Of a DNA stretch of 64,000 bases, positions 9,014 to 17,733 are shown piece by piece. The notes beneath the pieces are model-generated. The model was given only the letters and a program-made list of their open reading frames with translations. It was not told the DNA's origin and made no database searches. The stretch is from Arthrobacter hankyongi. Lineage in GTDB: Bacteria > Actinomycetota > Actinomycetes > Actinomycetales > Micrococcaceae. The DNA lies in the NCBI RefSeq assembly GCF_022012395.1, contig NZ_JAKLTQ010000017.1:1-64000 (forward strand), written 5' to 3'. The position numbers and the translations under genes are program-made. Within the stretch, counting starts at the first letter, position 1; every line of letters starts with the position of its first letter.

Positions 9014-9694
9014 ATGGCTGACGGGCCGCGGGACCTCACCGACCAGCCGGATCCGCGGAAGCTGATCGACTCCCGCACCGTTTACGAGGGCCGCATCTGG
9101 GACGTGGTCAGCGATACCTTCAGCCTGTCCGGCAGCGGTGACGACGTCCTGGTCCGCGACTACATCGCGCACCCGGGCGCCGTCGCCGTGCTGGCCATGG
9201 ACGAGCGCGGCCGTGTCCTGCTGCTGAAGCAGTACCGGCAGCCGGCACGGATGTCCTTCTGGGAAATCCCCGCCGGGTTGCTGGACGTTCACGGCGAGGA
9301 CTTCGCTGCTGCCGCAGCGCGGGAACTGGCCGAGGAAGCGGACCTGACGGCACAGCGCTGGGATGTGCTGGTGGATTTCTTCAATTCACCCGGCTCGTCC
9401 AGCGAAGCCATCCGGATCTATCTGGCCCGGGAGCTCGCCGAGGTGCCCGAGGACCAGCGGCATGTGCGCACCGAGGAGGAAGCCGAGATCGAGCACCGTT
9501 GGGTCAGTCTCGAGGAGGCGGTCAATGGGGTGCTCGGCGGACGCCTGCACAACCCGTCTGCCGTCGTGGGTGTCCTCGCGGCGGCCGAGGCAGCGCGGAC
9601 CGGATTCAGCGGTCTGCGCCCGGCGGATGCCCCCTGGCCGGAGCACCCCTCGCAGCGCCATACCTGGGCCACGCCGGGACAGCACGGGGCCTGA
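9014..9694 (+). CDS. Nudix hydrolase, ADP-ribose pyrophosphatase type
   Basis: A 226-residue protein with the Nudix box G-x5-E-x7-REL-x-EEA at residues 88-110 (GLLDVHGEDF then RELAEEADL) and the upstream WEIPAG typical of ADP-ribose pyrophosphatases. It probably hydrolyses ADP-ribose to AMP and ribose 5-phosphate; substrate is inferred from family. Translation starts at the base after the pyrG stop, so it is presumably coupled. The same pyrG-Nudix-xerD order occurs in M. tuberculosis (Rv1699-Rv1701). The C-terminal 30 residues are proline-rich and of no recognised fold. Confidence 0.9.
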   Translation: MADGPRDLTDQPDPRKLIDSRTVYEGRIWDVVSDTFSLSGSGDDVLVRDYIAHPGAVAVLAMDERGRVLLLKQYRQPARMSFWEIPAGLLDVHGEDFAAAAARELAEEADLTAQRWDVLVDFFNSPGSSSEAIRIYLARELAEVPEDQRHVRTEEEAEIEHRWVSLEEAVNGVLGGRLHNPSAVVGVLAAAEAARTGFSGLRPADAPWPEHPSQRHTWATPGQHGA

Positions 9695-9700
9695 GCACCG

Positions 9701-10684
9701 ATGCCAGCAACGGGGACCGTGGCCGGCGCTGCCGCCGGTCCGGACGGGACGGGCCCGCTGGTCCGAGCCGCGGAGGACTACCTGCAGCACATGGGGGTTG
9801 AACGCGGACTGGCGGCCAATACGCTGGCCGCCTACCGGCGGGACCTGAACCGCTACCTGCGCTTCCTGCAGCAGCGCGGCATCGGCGCCCCGCAGGAGAT
9901 CACACGCCATGACGTCACTGCGTTCGCGCAGGCACTGACCGACGGCGCCGACGGCGGGGCGGCGCTGAGCGTGCGGTCGGCGGCCCGGGCCATCGTCGCG
10001 GTCCGCGGACTGCACAAGTTCTGGGTGCTCGAAGGCATCACCGCCGGCGACGCCGCGACGGACGTTCATCCGCCGATGCCGGGCAAGCGCCTGCCCAAGG
10101 CCATCTCCGTGGCCGAGGTGACGCGGCTGCTTGAGTCCGTGGGCACCGACACCCCGGCCGGGCTGCGCGACCGGGCGCTACTGGAATTCCTGTACTCCAC
10201 CGGGGCACGGATCAGCGAGGCCGTGGGGCTGGACGTGGACGACGTCGCGGTGGAACGCGACGGGGCGGGACCGGCCATCGTCCGCCTGTTCGGCAAGGGG
10301 TCGAAGGAACGCGTGGTGCCGCTGGGCTCCTACGCGGCCGAAGCCGTGGACAATTACCTGGTCCGGGCCCGGCCCGGGATCGCAGCCAAGGGCCGCGGTA
10401 CGCCTGCCCTGTTCCTGAACGCCCGCGGCGGGCGGCTGAGCCGGCAAAGCGCCTGGACCATCCTGAAGGCTGCGGCGGAGAAGGCCGGCATCGTCCAGGA
10501 AGTCTCGCCGCACACCCTGCGGCACTCCTTTGCCACACACCTGCTGGAAGGCGGGGCGGACGTGCGCGTGGTCCAGGAGCTGCTCGGCCATGCCTCGGTG
10601 ACCACCACCCAGGTCTACACCCTGGTCACGGCCGACACCCTGCGCGAAGTCTTCGCCGCGGCACATCCCCGCGCGCAGGGTTGA
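9701..10684 (+). CDS. xerD: Site-specific tyrosine recombinase XerD
   Basis: A 327-residue tyrosine recombinase that with XerC resolves chromosome dimers at dif. An N-terminal SAM-like DNA-binding domain ([20 protein letters not shown]) precedes the catalytic domain. Catalytic residues are visible as Arg in [12 protein letters not shown] near 170, [12 protein letters not shown] near 268-279 (His and Arg), [12 protein letters not shown] with the third His near 297 and the nucleophilic Tyr near 305. Its position in the conserved pyrG-Nudix operon and its length argue for housekeeping XerD and against a phage or transposon integrase. It ends 5 bases before the next Nudix ATG. Confidence 0.94.
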   Translation: MPATGTVAGAAAGPDGTGPLVRAAEDYLQHMGVERGLAANTLAAYRRDLNRYLRFLQQRGIGAPQEITRHDVTAFAQALTDGADGGAALSVRSAARAIVAVRGLHKFWVLEGITAGDAATDVHPPMPGKRLPKAISVAEVTRLLESVGTDTPAGLRDRALLEFLYSTGARISEAVGLDVDDVAVERDGAGPAIVRLFGKGSKERVVPLGSYAAEAVDNYLVRARPGIAAKGRGTPALFLNARGGRLSRQSAWTILKAAAEKAGIVQEVSPHTLRHSFATHLLEGGADVRVVQELLGHASVTTTQVYTLVTADTLREVFAAAHPRAQG

Positions 10685-10689
10685 TCCGG

Positions 10690-11217
10690 ATGCGCAATCC
10701 CGGCGCCGGGCCGATCGCCGTCGCACTCTGTTTCCTACTGCGCAGCGACATTGTGGATGGCGACACTGTGGATGGCGATACTGCCGGGCTGAGCGTGCTG
10801 CTTGGACGCAAGAAGGCCGGATTCGGCGCGGGCAAGGTCGTCGGCGTCGGCGGCAAGCTGGAAGCAGGAGAGAGCAGCCTCCAAGCGGCGTGCCGGGAGG
10901 TGTTCGAGGAAACCGGCGTGCTGGTCCGCCCCGAGCACCTGGAGCGGGCCGGCCGGATCTTCTTCGATTTCCCCGCCAATCCTGACTGGAACATGGACAC
11001 GGACCTGTTCGTGGCCAGGCGCTGGGAAGGCGAGCCTGCCGAGTCCGACGAGATTGTTCCGGCCTGGTACCGGGTCGATGCCCTGCCGCTGGCGGACATG
11101 TGGCACGACGCCGGCAACTGGCTGCCGTTGGCACTGACCGGCTCCGCGCCGCAGCTGCGCATCGTGCTCAACCGGGACAACGAAACAGTGGCAGCCGTCC
11201 TGCCCCTGCCCCGGTAG
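10690..11217 (+). CDS. MutT-like Nudix hydrolase (possible 8-oxo-dGTP diphosphatase)
   Basis: A 175-residue Nudix protein. The box GKLEAGESSLQAACREVF then EETGV spans about residues 55-77, and the preceding GVGGK is like the FGGK of MTH1-type sanitising enzymes. It likely cleans oxidised nucleotides, though substrate cannot be read from sequence. The ATG at 10690 follows AGGG at good distance; a TTG at 10681 overlapping the xerD stop would add three residues. Residues 20-31 hold a short duplication (IVDGD then TVDGD) from a 15-bp tandem repeat, in a loop where the family normally has none. Confidence 0.85.
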   Translation: MRNPGAGPIAVALCFLLRSDIVDGDTVDGDTAGLSVLLGRKKAGFGAGKVVGVGGKLEAGESSLQAACREVFEETGVLVRPEHLERAGRIFFDFPANPDWNMDTDLFVARRWEGEPAESDEIVPAWYRVDALPLADMWHDAGNWLPLALTGSAPQLRIVLNRDNETVAAVLPLPR

Positions 11218-11278
11218 CCCCCCATCGACAGTTAACGCCCTTCCCAGCTTGGGAAGGGCGTCAACTGTCGATGGGGGG
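11218..11278. terminator. Long hairpin between convergent Nudix and prpC genes
   Basis: CCCCCCATCGACAGTT at 11218-11233 pairs with AACTGTCGATGGGGGG at the right end, and the stem continues through ACGCCCTTCCCA and TGGGAAGGGCGT to a 3-nt loop (GCT). This is a stem of about 29 bp with one A-C mismatch. There is no T-tract on either side. It sits exactly between two convergent genes, so a bidirectional terminator is the simplest reading; an extragenic repeat element is an alternative. Confidence 0.75.
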
Positions 11279-11295
11279 AGCAGGTGGGGTAGTGG

Positions 11296-12444
11296 CTAGG
11301 GCTCGACGGAGCGCTGGTCGGGGCCGTTGTATTCGCTCAGCGGGCGGATGAGCGAGTTGGCCTCGAGCTGTTCCATGATGTGGGCGGTCCAGCCGGTGAT
11401 GCGGGCGGCCACGAAGATCGGCGTGAAGGTCTGCGTGTCGAAGCCCATCAGGTGGTAGGCCGGCCCGGCGGGGTAGTCCAGGTTCGGCTCGATGTTCTTG
11501 CGCTGGTGCATCCCGGCGGCCAGCGCGTCGTAGAGTTCGCTGATGTCCGGGCGGTCATAGTGCAGGATCATCCGGTCCAGCGCGGCCTTCATGGTCGGCA
11601 CCCGGGAGTCGCCGTGCTTGTAGACCCGGTGGCCGAAGCCCATGATCTTCTTCTTGCTGGCCAGTGCATCCTCCAGCCAGGCGGTGGCCCGCTCGGTGAG
11701 GTTGTCCCCGTCCATGCCGATCTGCTCGAAGGTCTCCATCACGGCCTCGTTCGCGCCGCCGTGCAGCGGGCCCTTGAGTGCGCCGATGGCGCCGGTGACC
11801 GCCGAGTGCAGGTCGGAGAGCGTGGAGGTGATCACCCGGGCGGTGAACGTGGAGGCGTTGAACGAGTGTTCGGCGTAGAGGATCATCGAGACGTTGAAGG
11901 CATCCACCACGTCGTCGGCGGCCTCCTCGCCGAAGCTCATCCAGAGGAAGTTGGCTGCATAGCCCAGGTCCTCGCGCGGCTCCACGGGTTGCTGGCCGCG
12001 GCGCCGGCGCTGGTCATAGGCGACGATGGCGGGGAAGGCGGCGAACAGGTCCATCGCCTTGGCCAGGTTGGCCTCGGGCGAGGAATCCTCTGCCAGCGGG
12101 TGGCGGGCACCCATCACGGAGGCGGCGGTGCGGCAGATGTCCATCGGGTGCGCGGTCAGCGGCAGTGTATCGATCACGGACTTCACCACCGGGTCGAGCG
12201 CCCGCTGGGCGCGCTCACGCTGCGTGAAGACGGACAGCTGCTCCGCGTCGGGCAGTTCGCCGTTCCAGAGCAGGTAGGCCACCTCCTCGAAGCTGCACTT
12301 GGCGGCCAGTTCCTGCACCGGGTAGCCGCGGTACAGCAGCGAATTGGTCTCCGGGTTGACCTTGGAGATGCGTGTGGTGTCGACCACGACGCCGGCCAGC
12401 CCCTTATGGATCTGCGGAGCGGGCGCAGTTGTTTCGGTAGTCAT
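11296..12444 (-). CDS. prpC: 2-methylcitrate synthase / citrate synthase 2
   Basis: A 382-residue citrate-synthase-family enzyme, by context the 2-methylcitrate synthase that condenses propionyl-CoA with oxaloacetate. Visible family motifs are VNPETNSLLYRGYPVQELA, the histidine motif PLHGGANEAV, GFGHRVYKHGDSR and the C-terminal PIFVAARITGWTAHIMEQ. The start ATG at 12444 has AAGGAGC 6-12 bases upstream; the upstream ATG at 12465 has none. It follows prpB by 17 bp and is the last gene of the prpDBC operon. Sequence alone does not separate it from a citrate synthase; the operon decides it. Confidence 0.9.
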   Translation of the reverse strand: MTTETTAPAPQIHKGLAGVVVDTTRISKVNPETNSLLYRGYPVQELAAKCSFEEVAYLLWNGELPDAEQLSVFTQRERAQRALDPVVKSVIDTLPLTAHPMDICRTAASVMGARHPLAEDSSPEANLAKAMDLFAAFPAIVAYDQRRRRGQQPVEPREDLGYAANFLWMSFGEEAADDVVDAFNVSMILYAEHSFNASTFTARVITSTLSDLHSAVTGAIGALKGPLHGGANEAVMETFEQIGMDGDNLTERATAWLEDALASKKKIMGFGHRVYKHGDSRVPTMKAALDRMILHYDRPDISELYDALAAGMHQRKNIEPNLDYPAGPAYHLMGFDTQTFTPIFVAARITGWTAHIMEQLEANSLIRPLSEYNGPDQRSVEP

Positions 12445-12461
12445 GACTGCTCCTTGCTGAT

Positions 12462-13388
12462 TCATTTCGTGCCTAGGGACTGGGCAGGCCGGCCGGGCAC
12501 CTGGAAGTTGAAGACCGAGGTATCGAAGTGGTTGTACGCTTCATAATCCACCAATTCGTACAAACGCGCACGCGTGAGCATGTTCGGTACCTCGGCTTCC
12601 TGTGTTCCCTCGGCCTTGAGGGCCTCGAGGGTGCGTTCGGCGGCACGCATGGCGATCCGCAGCAGGGTGACCGGGTAGATCACCATGTTGACGCCGGCGT
12701 CGGCCAGCTGCTTGGTGGTGAACAGGTCGCTCTTGCCGAACTCGGTCATGTTCGCCAGGATCGGCACGTCGACCGCGTCCCGGATCGCGGCGAACTCCGC
12801 CACGGTGGCCATCGCCTCGGGGAAGATCGCATCCGCCCCGGCATCCACCAGGGCCCGGGCACGGTCCTGCGCGGCGGCCAGGCCGTCGACGGCGCGGATG
12901 TCGGTGCGGGCCATGATCAAAAAGTCCGGGTCCCGGCGGGCGTCGGCTGCGGCGCGGATCCGCTTGGCGGCGGTGTCGGTGTCCACCACGTTCTTGCCGT
13001 CCAGGTGGCCGCAGCGCTTGGGGTTGAACTGGTCCTCGATGTGGCAGCCGGCCAGTCCGGCGTTTTCCAGTTCCTGCACCGTGCGGGCCACGTTCATCGG
13101 CTCGCCGAAGCCGGTGTCCGCGTCCACCAGGGCCGGCAGGTCGGTCATCCGGGCGATCTGCCCGGCGCGGGTGGCGACCTCGGTCAGGGTGGTCAGTCCG
13201 ATGTCCGGCAGGCCCAGGTCGTTGGCCAGCACGGCGCCGGAGATGTAGACGCCGTCGAAACCCTTTTCCTGGATCAGCTTCGCCGAGAGCGGGTTGAAGG
13301 CGCCGGGGAACTGGACGATCGTGCCCGAGGCGAGCATGGCGCGCAGCGCGGCCCGCTTCTGTTCGGGGGTGGTGGTGGAGTACAGCAT
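12462..13388 (-). CDS. prpB: Methylisocitrate lyase
   Basis: A 308-residue isocitrate-lyase-superfamily enzyme that splits 2-methylisocitrate into pyruvate and succinate, the last step of the methylcitrate cycle. The TIM-barrel motifs are clear: VQFPGAFNPLSAKLI, YISGAVLANDLGLPD near 48-62, the Mg-binding VDADTGFGEP at 88-97, HIEDQFNPKRCGH with catalytic Cys126, and ARTDIRAVDG. The ATG overlaps the prpD stop (ATGA), so it is coupled to prpD. Confidence 0.95.
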   Translation of the reverse strand: MLYSTTTPEQKRAALRAMLASGTIVQFPGAFNPLSAKLIQEKGFDGVYISGAVLANDLGLPDIGLTTLTEVATRAGQIARMTDLPALVDADTGFGEPMNVARTVQELENAGLAGCHIEDQFNPKRCGHLDGKNVVDTDTAAKRIRAAADARRDPDFLIMARTDIRAVDGLAAAQDRARALVDAGADAIFPEAMATVAEFAAIRDAVDVPILANMTEFGKSDLFTTKQLADAGVNMVIYPVTLLRIAMRAAERTLEALKAEGTQEAEVPNMLTRARLYELVDYEAYNHFDTSVFNFQVPGRPAQSLGTK

Positions 13389-14908
13389 CAGAAGAGTCCC
13401 TTCGGGCCCTGTGACAGGTCGATGACCCCGTCCGCGGCCTGGATGTTCAGCTGGTCCAGTTCGCCGGCGGCGAGTTCGGGCAGGCGCTCGACGGCGGCGA
13501 GGAACCTGTCGATCTCGGCGTCGTCCACGACCCCCTTGGCGAGGGTGCGCAGCTTGTTGACGTACTGTCCGCGGGCGAAGGGCCGGGCGCCGAGCGGATG
13601 GGCATCGGCCACCGCGATCTCGTCCACCACGGTGCTTCCGTCGGCCAGCGTGATTTCGACCCGGCCGCCGAAGGCCTTTTCGCTGATGTCCAGCGAGTGG
13701 TAGCGGCGGGTCCATTCCGGGTCCTCCAGCGTGGAAACCTTGCGCCAGAGTTCGACGGTGTCCGCCCGGCCGGCCCGGTCGGGGCTGTAGGAATCAACAT
13801 GGTGCCAGGCACCGTCCTGCAGCGCGACGGTGAAGATGTAGGGGATGGAGTGGTCCAGCGTCTCGCGCGAGGCCTTCGGATCGTACTTCTGCGGGTCGTT
13901 GGCGCCGGAGCCGATCACATAGTGGGTGTGGTGCGAGGTGTGGATGACGATCTTTTCCACGTTGGCCGGGTCGGCGAGTCCGGGATGCTCGCGGTGCAGC
14001 TTGCGGGCCAGGTCGATCAGGGCCTGGGCCTGGTACTCGGCCGAGTGTTCCTTGGTGTAGGTGTCCAGAATGGCGCGCTTGGCTTCGCCCGGGGCCGGCA
14101 GCGGCACCTCGTAGGAGGCATCGGGCCCATCCAGCAGCCAGGCGATGACGCCGTCTTCGCCTTCATAGATCGGCACGGGGGAGGTCTGCCCGCGCATGGC
14201 ACGGTCCACGGCTTCCACTGCCATCTTGCCGGCGAAGGCCGGGGCGTGGGCCTTCCAGGTGGAAATCTCGCCCTTGCGGGACTGCCGGGTCGCCGTGGTT
14301 GTATGCAGCGCCTGGCCCACGGCCTGGAAGATGGTTTCGACGTCGAGGCCCAGCAGGGTGCCGATGCCGGCGGCCGCCGAGGGGCCGAGGTGGGCCACAT
14401 GGTCGATCTTGTGCTTGTGCAGGCAGATGGCCTTGGCCAGGTCCACCTGGATTTCGTAGCCGGTCGCGATGCCGCGGACCAGGTCCCGGCCACTGGCGCC
14501 GGTGTGCTGGGCAACGGCCAGCACCGGCGGGATGTTGTCCCCGGGGTGCGAGTATTCGGCGGCCAGGAAGGTGTCATGGTAGTCCAGTTCGCGCACGGCC
14601 ACGCCGTTGGCCCAGGCAGCCCACTCCGGGGAGGTTTTCTGCCCGACGCCGAAGACGCCGGCTCCCTGCCCGCCGGTCGACACAGGGTGGCTCAGTGCCT
14701 GGGCCCGGGCGGCGACAATGGGGCCGCGGTTGAGCGAGGCGATGGCTACCGAGGCATTGTCGATGATGCGGTTGACCACCATCTCGGTGACCTCGTCGGT
14801 GACCTCGACCGGGTCGGCGGCGACCTGGGCGATCTTGTAGGCGAGCTGCTCTTCGCGCGGGAGGTTCTCCTCGCTGCGGTAGACGCGGACCTTGTGGGTG
14901 ATGGTCAT
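13388..14908 (-). CDS. prpD: 2-methylcitrate dehydratase
   Basis: A 506-residue MmgE/PrpD-family protein that dehydrates 2-methylcitrate. Recognisable stretches are [20 protein letters not shown] near 115-135, [37 protein letters not shown] and [19 protein letters not shown]. The ATG at 14908 has GAGAGGAC upstream and overlaps the GntR stop by four bases, so regulator and enzyme genes form one transcript. The open frame extends 205 codons upstream but only as a shadow of the regulator gene. Confidence 0.95.
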   Translation of the reverse strand: MTITHKVRVYRSEENLPREEQLAYKIAQVAADPVEVTDEVTEMVVNRIIDNASVAIASLNRGPIVAARAQALSHPVSTGGQGAGVFGVGQKTSPEWAAWANGVAVRELDYHDTFLAAEYSHPGDNIPPVLAVAQHTGASGRDLVRGIATGYEIQVDLAKAICLHKHKIDHVAHLGPSAAAGIGTLLGLDVETIFQAVGQALHTTTATRQSRKGEISTWKAHAPAFAGKMAVEAVDRAMRGQTSPVPIYEGEDGVIAWLLDGPDASYEVPLPAPGEAKRAILDTYTKEHSAEYQAQALIDLARKLHREHPGLADPANVEKIVIHTSHHTHYVIGSGANDPQKYDPKASRETLDHSIPYIFTVALQDGAWHHVDSYSPDRAGRADTVELWRKVSTLEDPEWTRRYHSLDISEKAFGGRVEITLADGSTVVDEIAVADAHPLGARPFARGQYVNKLRTLAKGVVDDAEIDRFLAAVERLPELAAGELDQLNIQAADGVIDLSQGPKGLF

Positions 14909-15573
14909 GAAGCTGTCCTCTCGGATGACTGCGGGGTTGATTGCTGGGTGGATTTGAGATGGTCGAGGCTGTTGTGCAGGTGCAGCAACGTGGCCGCGGC
15001 GGCGAGCTGGCCGTCGCCCTCGGCGATGGCGCCGGCAATGTTGGCATGTTCGGTGGCCGACGCCAGCAGGCGGTCCGGGTTGTCCTTGGCCAGCCGCCGG
15101 ATCCTGACCAGGTGCACACGCAGGTTCTTCAGCGCCTGGCTCAGGTAGGTGTTGGCCGCCGCCTCGTCGATGTCGGTGTCCAAGCGGGCAACGAGTTCGT
15201 AGTAGCGGTGCCGGTCCGGGTCGTCGCCGCGCAGCAGCGCCGCGGCAGAGTCGAACTCCTGCTGCAGGCTGCGGAACTGCTCCCGCTTGCCGCGCCGGGC
15301 TGCCAGCGACGCGGCCTGGCATTCCAAGGCGCTGCGCAGCTCGAACAGTTCTACCGCATGATCCAGGGAAATTGCGGTGACGACGACGCCGCGGCCGCTG
15401 TGCGGCGCCGCCAGGCCTTCGGCGGTGAGCCGGCCCAGGGCCTCGCGCAGCGGGGTGCGGGAGACACCCAGCCGTTCGGCCTGCTCGACCTCGCCGAGCA
15501 CGGTTCCCGGCGGCAGGCGCCATTCGACGATGTCATCGCGCAGCGCCTGGTAGGCGCGGTCGCTGGCACGCAT
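14905..15573 (-). CDS. GntR-family (FCD) regulator of propionate catabolism
   Basis: A 222-residue transcription factor. The N-terminal winged helix ([20 protein letters not shown], then [17 protein letters not shown]) is of the GntR type. The C-terminal all-helical domain fits the FCD effector domain. I chose the ATG at 15573 because GGAGG lies just before it, although an ATG 12 bases upstream would add MEAF. It is the first gene of the prpDBC operon and faces a divergent acyl-CoA synthetase, so it probably controls both and itself; the inducer may be 2-methylcitrate or propionyl-CoA (inference). There is no PrpR-type regulator here. Confidence 0.9.
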   Translation of the reverse strand: MRASDRAYQALRDDIVEWRLPPGTVLGEVEQAERLGVSRTPLREALGRLTAEGLAAPHSGRGVVVTAISLDHAVELFELRSALECQAASLAARRGKREQFRSLQQEFDSAAALLRGDDPDRHRYYELVARLDTDIDEAAANTYLSQALKNLRVHLVRIRRLAKDNPDRLLASATEHANIAGAIAEGDGQLAAAATLLHLHNSLDHLKSTQQSTPQSSERTAS

Positions 15574-15621
15574 GAAGGCCTCCATTGATAGTCTGCGGCG
15601 CTTTCACAGCCGCTAACTCGA

Positions 15622-15632
15622 GTGTATACACA
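15622..15632. promoter_or_regulatory. Candidate GntR operator, site 1
   Basis: GTGTATACACA contains the palindrome TGTATACA (15623-15630), flanked to give GTGTATACAC. FCD-type GntR regulators commonly bind TGTnnACA-like palindromes. It lies 49 bases upstream of the regulator's start codon. Confidence 0.7.
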
Positions 15633-15685
15633 AAATCCCTATCAGCAAGGGTTGTGCGAATAAAACTCGAGAAAAATCCCAACTA

Positions 15686-15696
15686 TGTATACACAA
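15686..15696. promoter_or_regulatory. Candidate GntR operator, site 2
   Basis: TGTATACACAA repeats site 1 in the same orientation. Its palindrome (15686-15693) is centred exactly 63 bp from that of site 1, six helical turns. It sits immediately upstream of the putative -35 of the acyl-CoA synthetase promoter. Confidence 0.7.
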
Positions 15697-15699
15697 CTC

Positions 15700-15728
15700 T
15701 TGTTTCGACCCCTCAGGCCGCATAATAT
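15700..15728 (+). promoter_or_regulatory. Promoter of the acyl-CoA synthetase gene
   Basis: TTGTTT (15700-15705), a 17-bp spacer and TAATAT (15723-15728) form a reasonable sigma-70-type promoter 37 bases before the GTG. Operator site 2 lies 7 bases upstream of the -35. Confidence 0.6.
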
Positions 15729-15764
15729 GAGCTGCATCACAATCGCTAGCCGAAGGAGCTACCC

Positions 15765-17699
15765 GTGGAGTCCAGCTACCAGAGCGTGTACGAAGCCAGC
15801 TGCCGGGAACCGGAACGGTTCTGGCTTCAGGCGGCGGCCGCCGTCGACTGGGATGTTGCTCCGCGGCAGGCCTTGGACGACAGTGCGGCGCCCCTCTACC
15901 GCTGGTTTCCGGACGGCATGCTCAACACCAGCGTCAATGCCCTGGACCGCCACGTCGCTGCCGGGCGGGGGGATGCCACCGCGCTGGTCTACGACTCGGC
16001 CATGCTCGGTACCCGGCGCAGCTACAGTTACGCCGAACTGCTGCGGGAAGTGGAACTTTTCGCCGGTGTGCTGGCCGCCCGCGGGATCGGCCGCGGCGAC
16101 CGGGTGGTGATCTACCTGCCGATGGTGCCCGAAGCCATTGTCGCGATGCTCGCAACGGCCCGGCTCGGTGCCGTGCACTCGGTGGTGTTCGGCGGCTTTG
16201 CCCCGCGCGAGCTGGCCGCCCGCATCGACGACGCGCGTCCGGCCGCCATCGTCACCTGCAGCGGCGGGATCGAACCGTCACGCCGGATCGAATACCTGCC
16301 GGCGGTGGCTGAGGCGCTCGCGCTCGCCGGCCACCGGGTGTCGGACGTGATCGTCAAGGCCCGCGCCGGGTTCCAGCACACGGTCGACGAGTACCGCGGC
16401 AGCCAGGCTGCCGGCACTGCACATGCTGACAGCACTGCGCACGCTGTACAGTGGCACGATTGGGACCGGCTGGCGGCCGAAGCCGAACCGGCAGGTCCGG
16501 TGAGCGTGGCCGCCACCGACCCGCTGTACATTCTTTACACCTCCGGAACCACCGGGGCGCCCAAGGGTGTGGTCCGTGACAATGGCTCCCACGCCGTCGC
16601 CCTGGCCTGGTCCATGAAGCACATCTATGACGTCGGTCCCGGTGACGTGATGTTCACGGCCTCGGACGTGGGCTGGGTGGTGGGGCATTCCTACATCGTC
16701 TACGGTCCGCTGCTGGCCGGGGCCACTACCGTGCTCTACGAGGGCAAGCCCGTGGGCACTCCGGATGCCGGCGCCTTCTGGCGGGTGGTCCAGGACCATA
16801 AAGTCAACGTGCTGTTCACCGCTCCGACGGCGCTGCGCGCGATCCGCAGGGCGGACCCGGAGGGCGCCCTGGTCAAGGATTACGACATCTCCAGCCTGCG
16901 CACCCTGTTCGCCGCGGGGGAGCGGCTGGACCCGGAGACCTGCCAGTGGGCCGGTGCCGCACTGGGGGTTCCGGTGATCGACCACTGGTGGCAGACCGAG
17001 ACCGGCTGGGCCATCGCGGCGAATCCCGTCGGCCTGGAGCAGCTTCCGCTGAAGCCCGGGTCCCCGTCAGTGCCGGTGCCCGGCTACCAGGTGATGGTGC
17101 TGGACGGGGCCGGTGAGCCGGTCCCGGCCGGGGTCGAGGGCAACATCGTGATCAAGCTGCCGCTGCCGCCGGGGACCCTGGCCACCCTCTGGGGCAACGA
17201 TGAGCGCTTCATCCAGTCCTACCTGGCGATTTTCGACGGGTACTACACCACCGGGGATTCCGGCTACCTGGACGAAGACGGCTACCTGTTCGTCATGGGC
17301 CGCACGGACGACGTCATCAATGTGTCCGGACACCGGCTCTCCACCGGCGCCATGGAGCAGGCGGTCGCCATGCACCCGTCGGTGGCCGAATGCGCCGTGA
17401 TCGGGGTGGCGGATCCGCTCAAGGGGCAGCGTCCCAGCGGCTACGTGGTGCTCAAGCAGGGGGCGGACATCGGCGAGGCCCAGCTGCGGCAGGAACTGGT
17501 GGCACTGGTCCGGTCGCACATCGGGCCGGTGGCCGACTTCAAGGACGTCCAGGTGGTCCAGGCGCTGCCCAAGACCCGCTCGGGCAAGATCCTGCGCAAG
17601 ACGATGCGCCAGATGGCCGACGGCGACGAGTACAGTGTGCCGTCGACGATCGAGGACCCCTCGGTGCTCGAGGACCTGCTGCGCGTGCTCCGGCCGTAA
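15765..17699 (+). CDS. prpE: Propionyl/acetyl-CoA synthetase
   Basis: A 644-residue AMP-forming acyl-CoA synthetase. The adenylation P-loop YTSGTTGAPKG is near residues 256-266, WWQTETGW near 407, the hinge motif in YYTTGDSGYLDEDGY near 490-505, and the acylation-sensitive lysine in TRSGKILRKTMRQM near 605-618. The N-terminal YEASCREPERFWLQAAAA is typical of Acs/PrpE. Divergence from the prpDBC operon across a shared operator region makes propionate the likely substrate. The GTG at 15765 has GAAGGAGC 6-13 bases upstream. Confidence 0.9.
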   Translation: MESSYQSVYEASCREPERFWLQAAAAVDWDVAPRQALDDSAAPLYRWFPDGMLNTSVNALDRHVAAGRGDATALVYDSAMLGTRRSYSYAELLREVELFAGVLAARGIGRGDRVVIYLPMVPEAIVAMLATARLGAVHSVVFGGFAPRELAARIDDARPAAIVTCSGGIEPSRRIEYLPAVAEALALAGHRVSDVIVKARAGFQHTVDEYRGSQAAGTAHADSTAHAVQWHDWDRLAAEAEPAGPVSVAATDPLYILYTSGTTGAPKGVVRDNGSHAVALAWSMKHIYDVGPGDVMFTASDVGWVVGHSYIVYGPLLAGATTVLYEGKPVGTPDAGAFWRVVQDHKVNVLFTAPTALRAIRRADPEGALVKDYDISSLRTLFAAGERLDPETCQWAGAALGVPVIDHWWQTETGWAIAANPVGLEQLPLKPGSPSVPVPGYQVMVLDGAGEPVPAGVEGNIVIKLPLPPGTLATLWGNDERFIQSYLAIFDGYYTTGDSGYLDEDGYLFVMGRTDDVINVSGHRLSTGAMEQAVAMHPSVAECAVIGVADPLKGQRPSGYVVLKQGADIGEAQLRQELVALVRSHIGPVADFKDVQVVQALPKTRSGKILRKTMRQMADGDEYSVPSTIEDPSVLEDLLRVLRP

Positions 17700-17733
17700 C
17701 CGGCGCGGCAGCGCCAAATCACGGCACCCAATC

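Noticed and set aside
9701-10684. Phage or island integrase
   Set aside because: The tyrosine recombinase is in the conserved pyrG-Nudix-xerD context and has XerD length; no attachment site or cargo is present.
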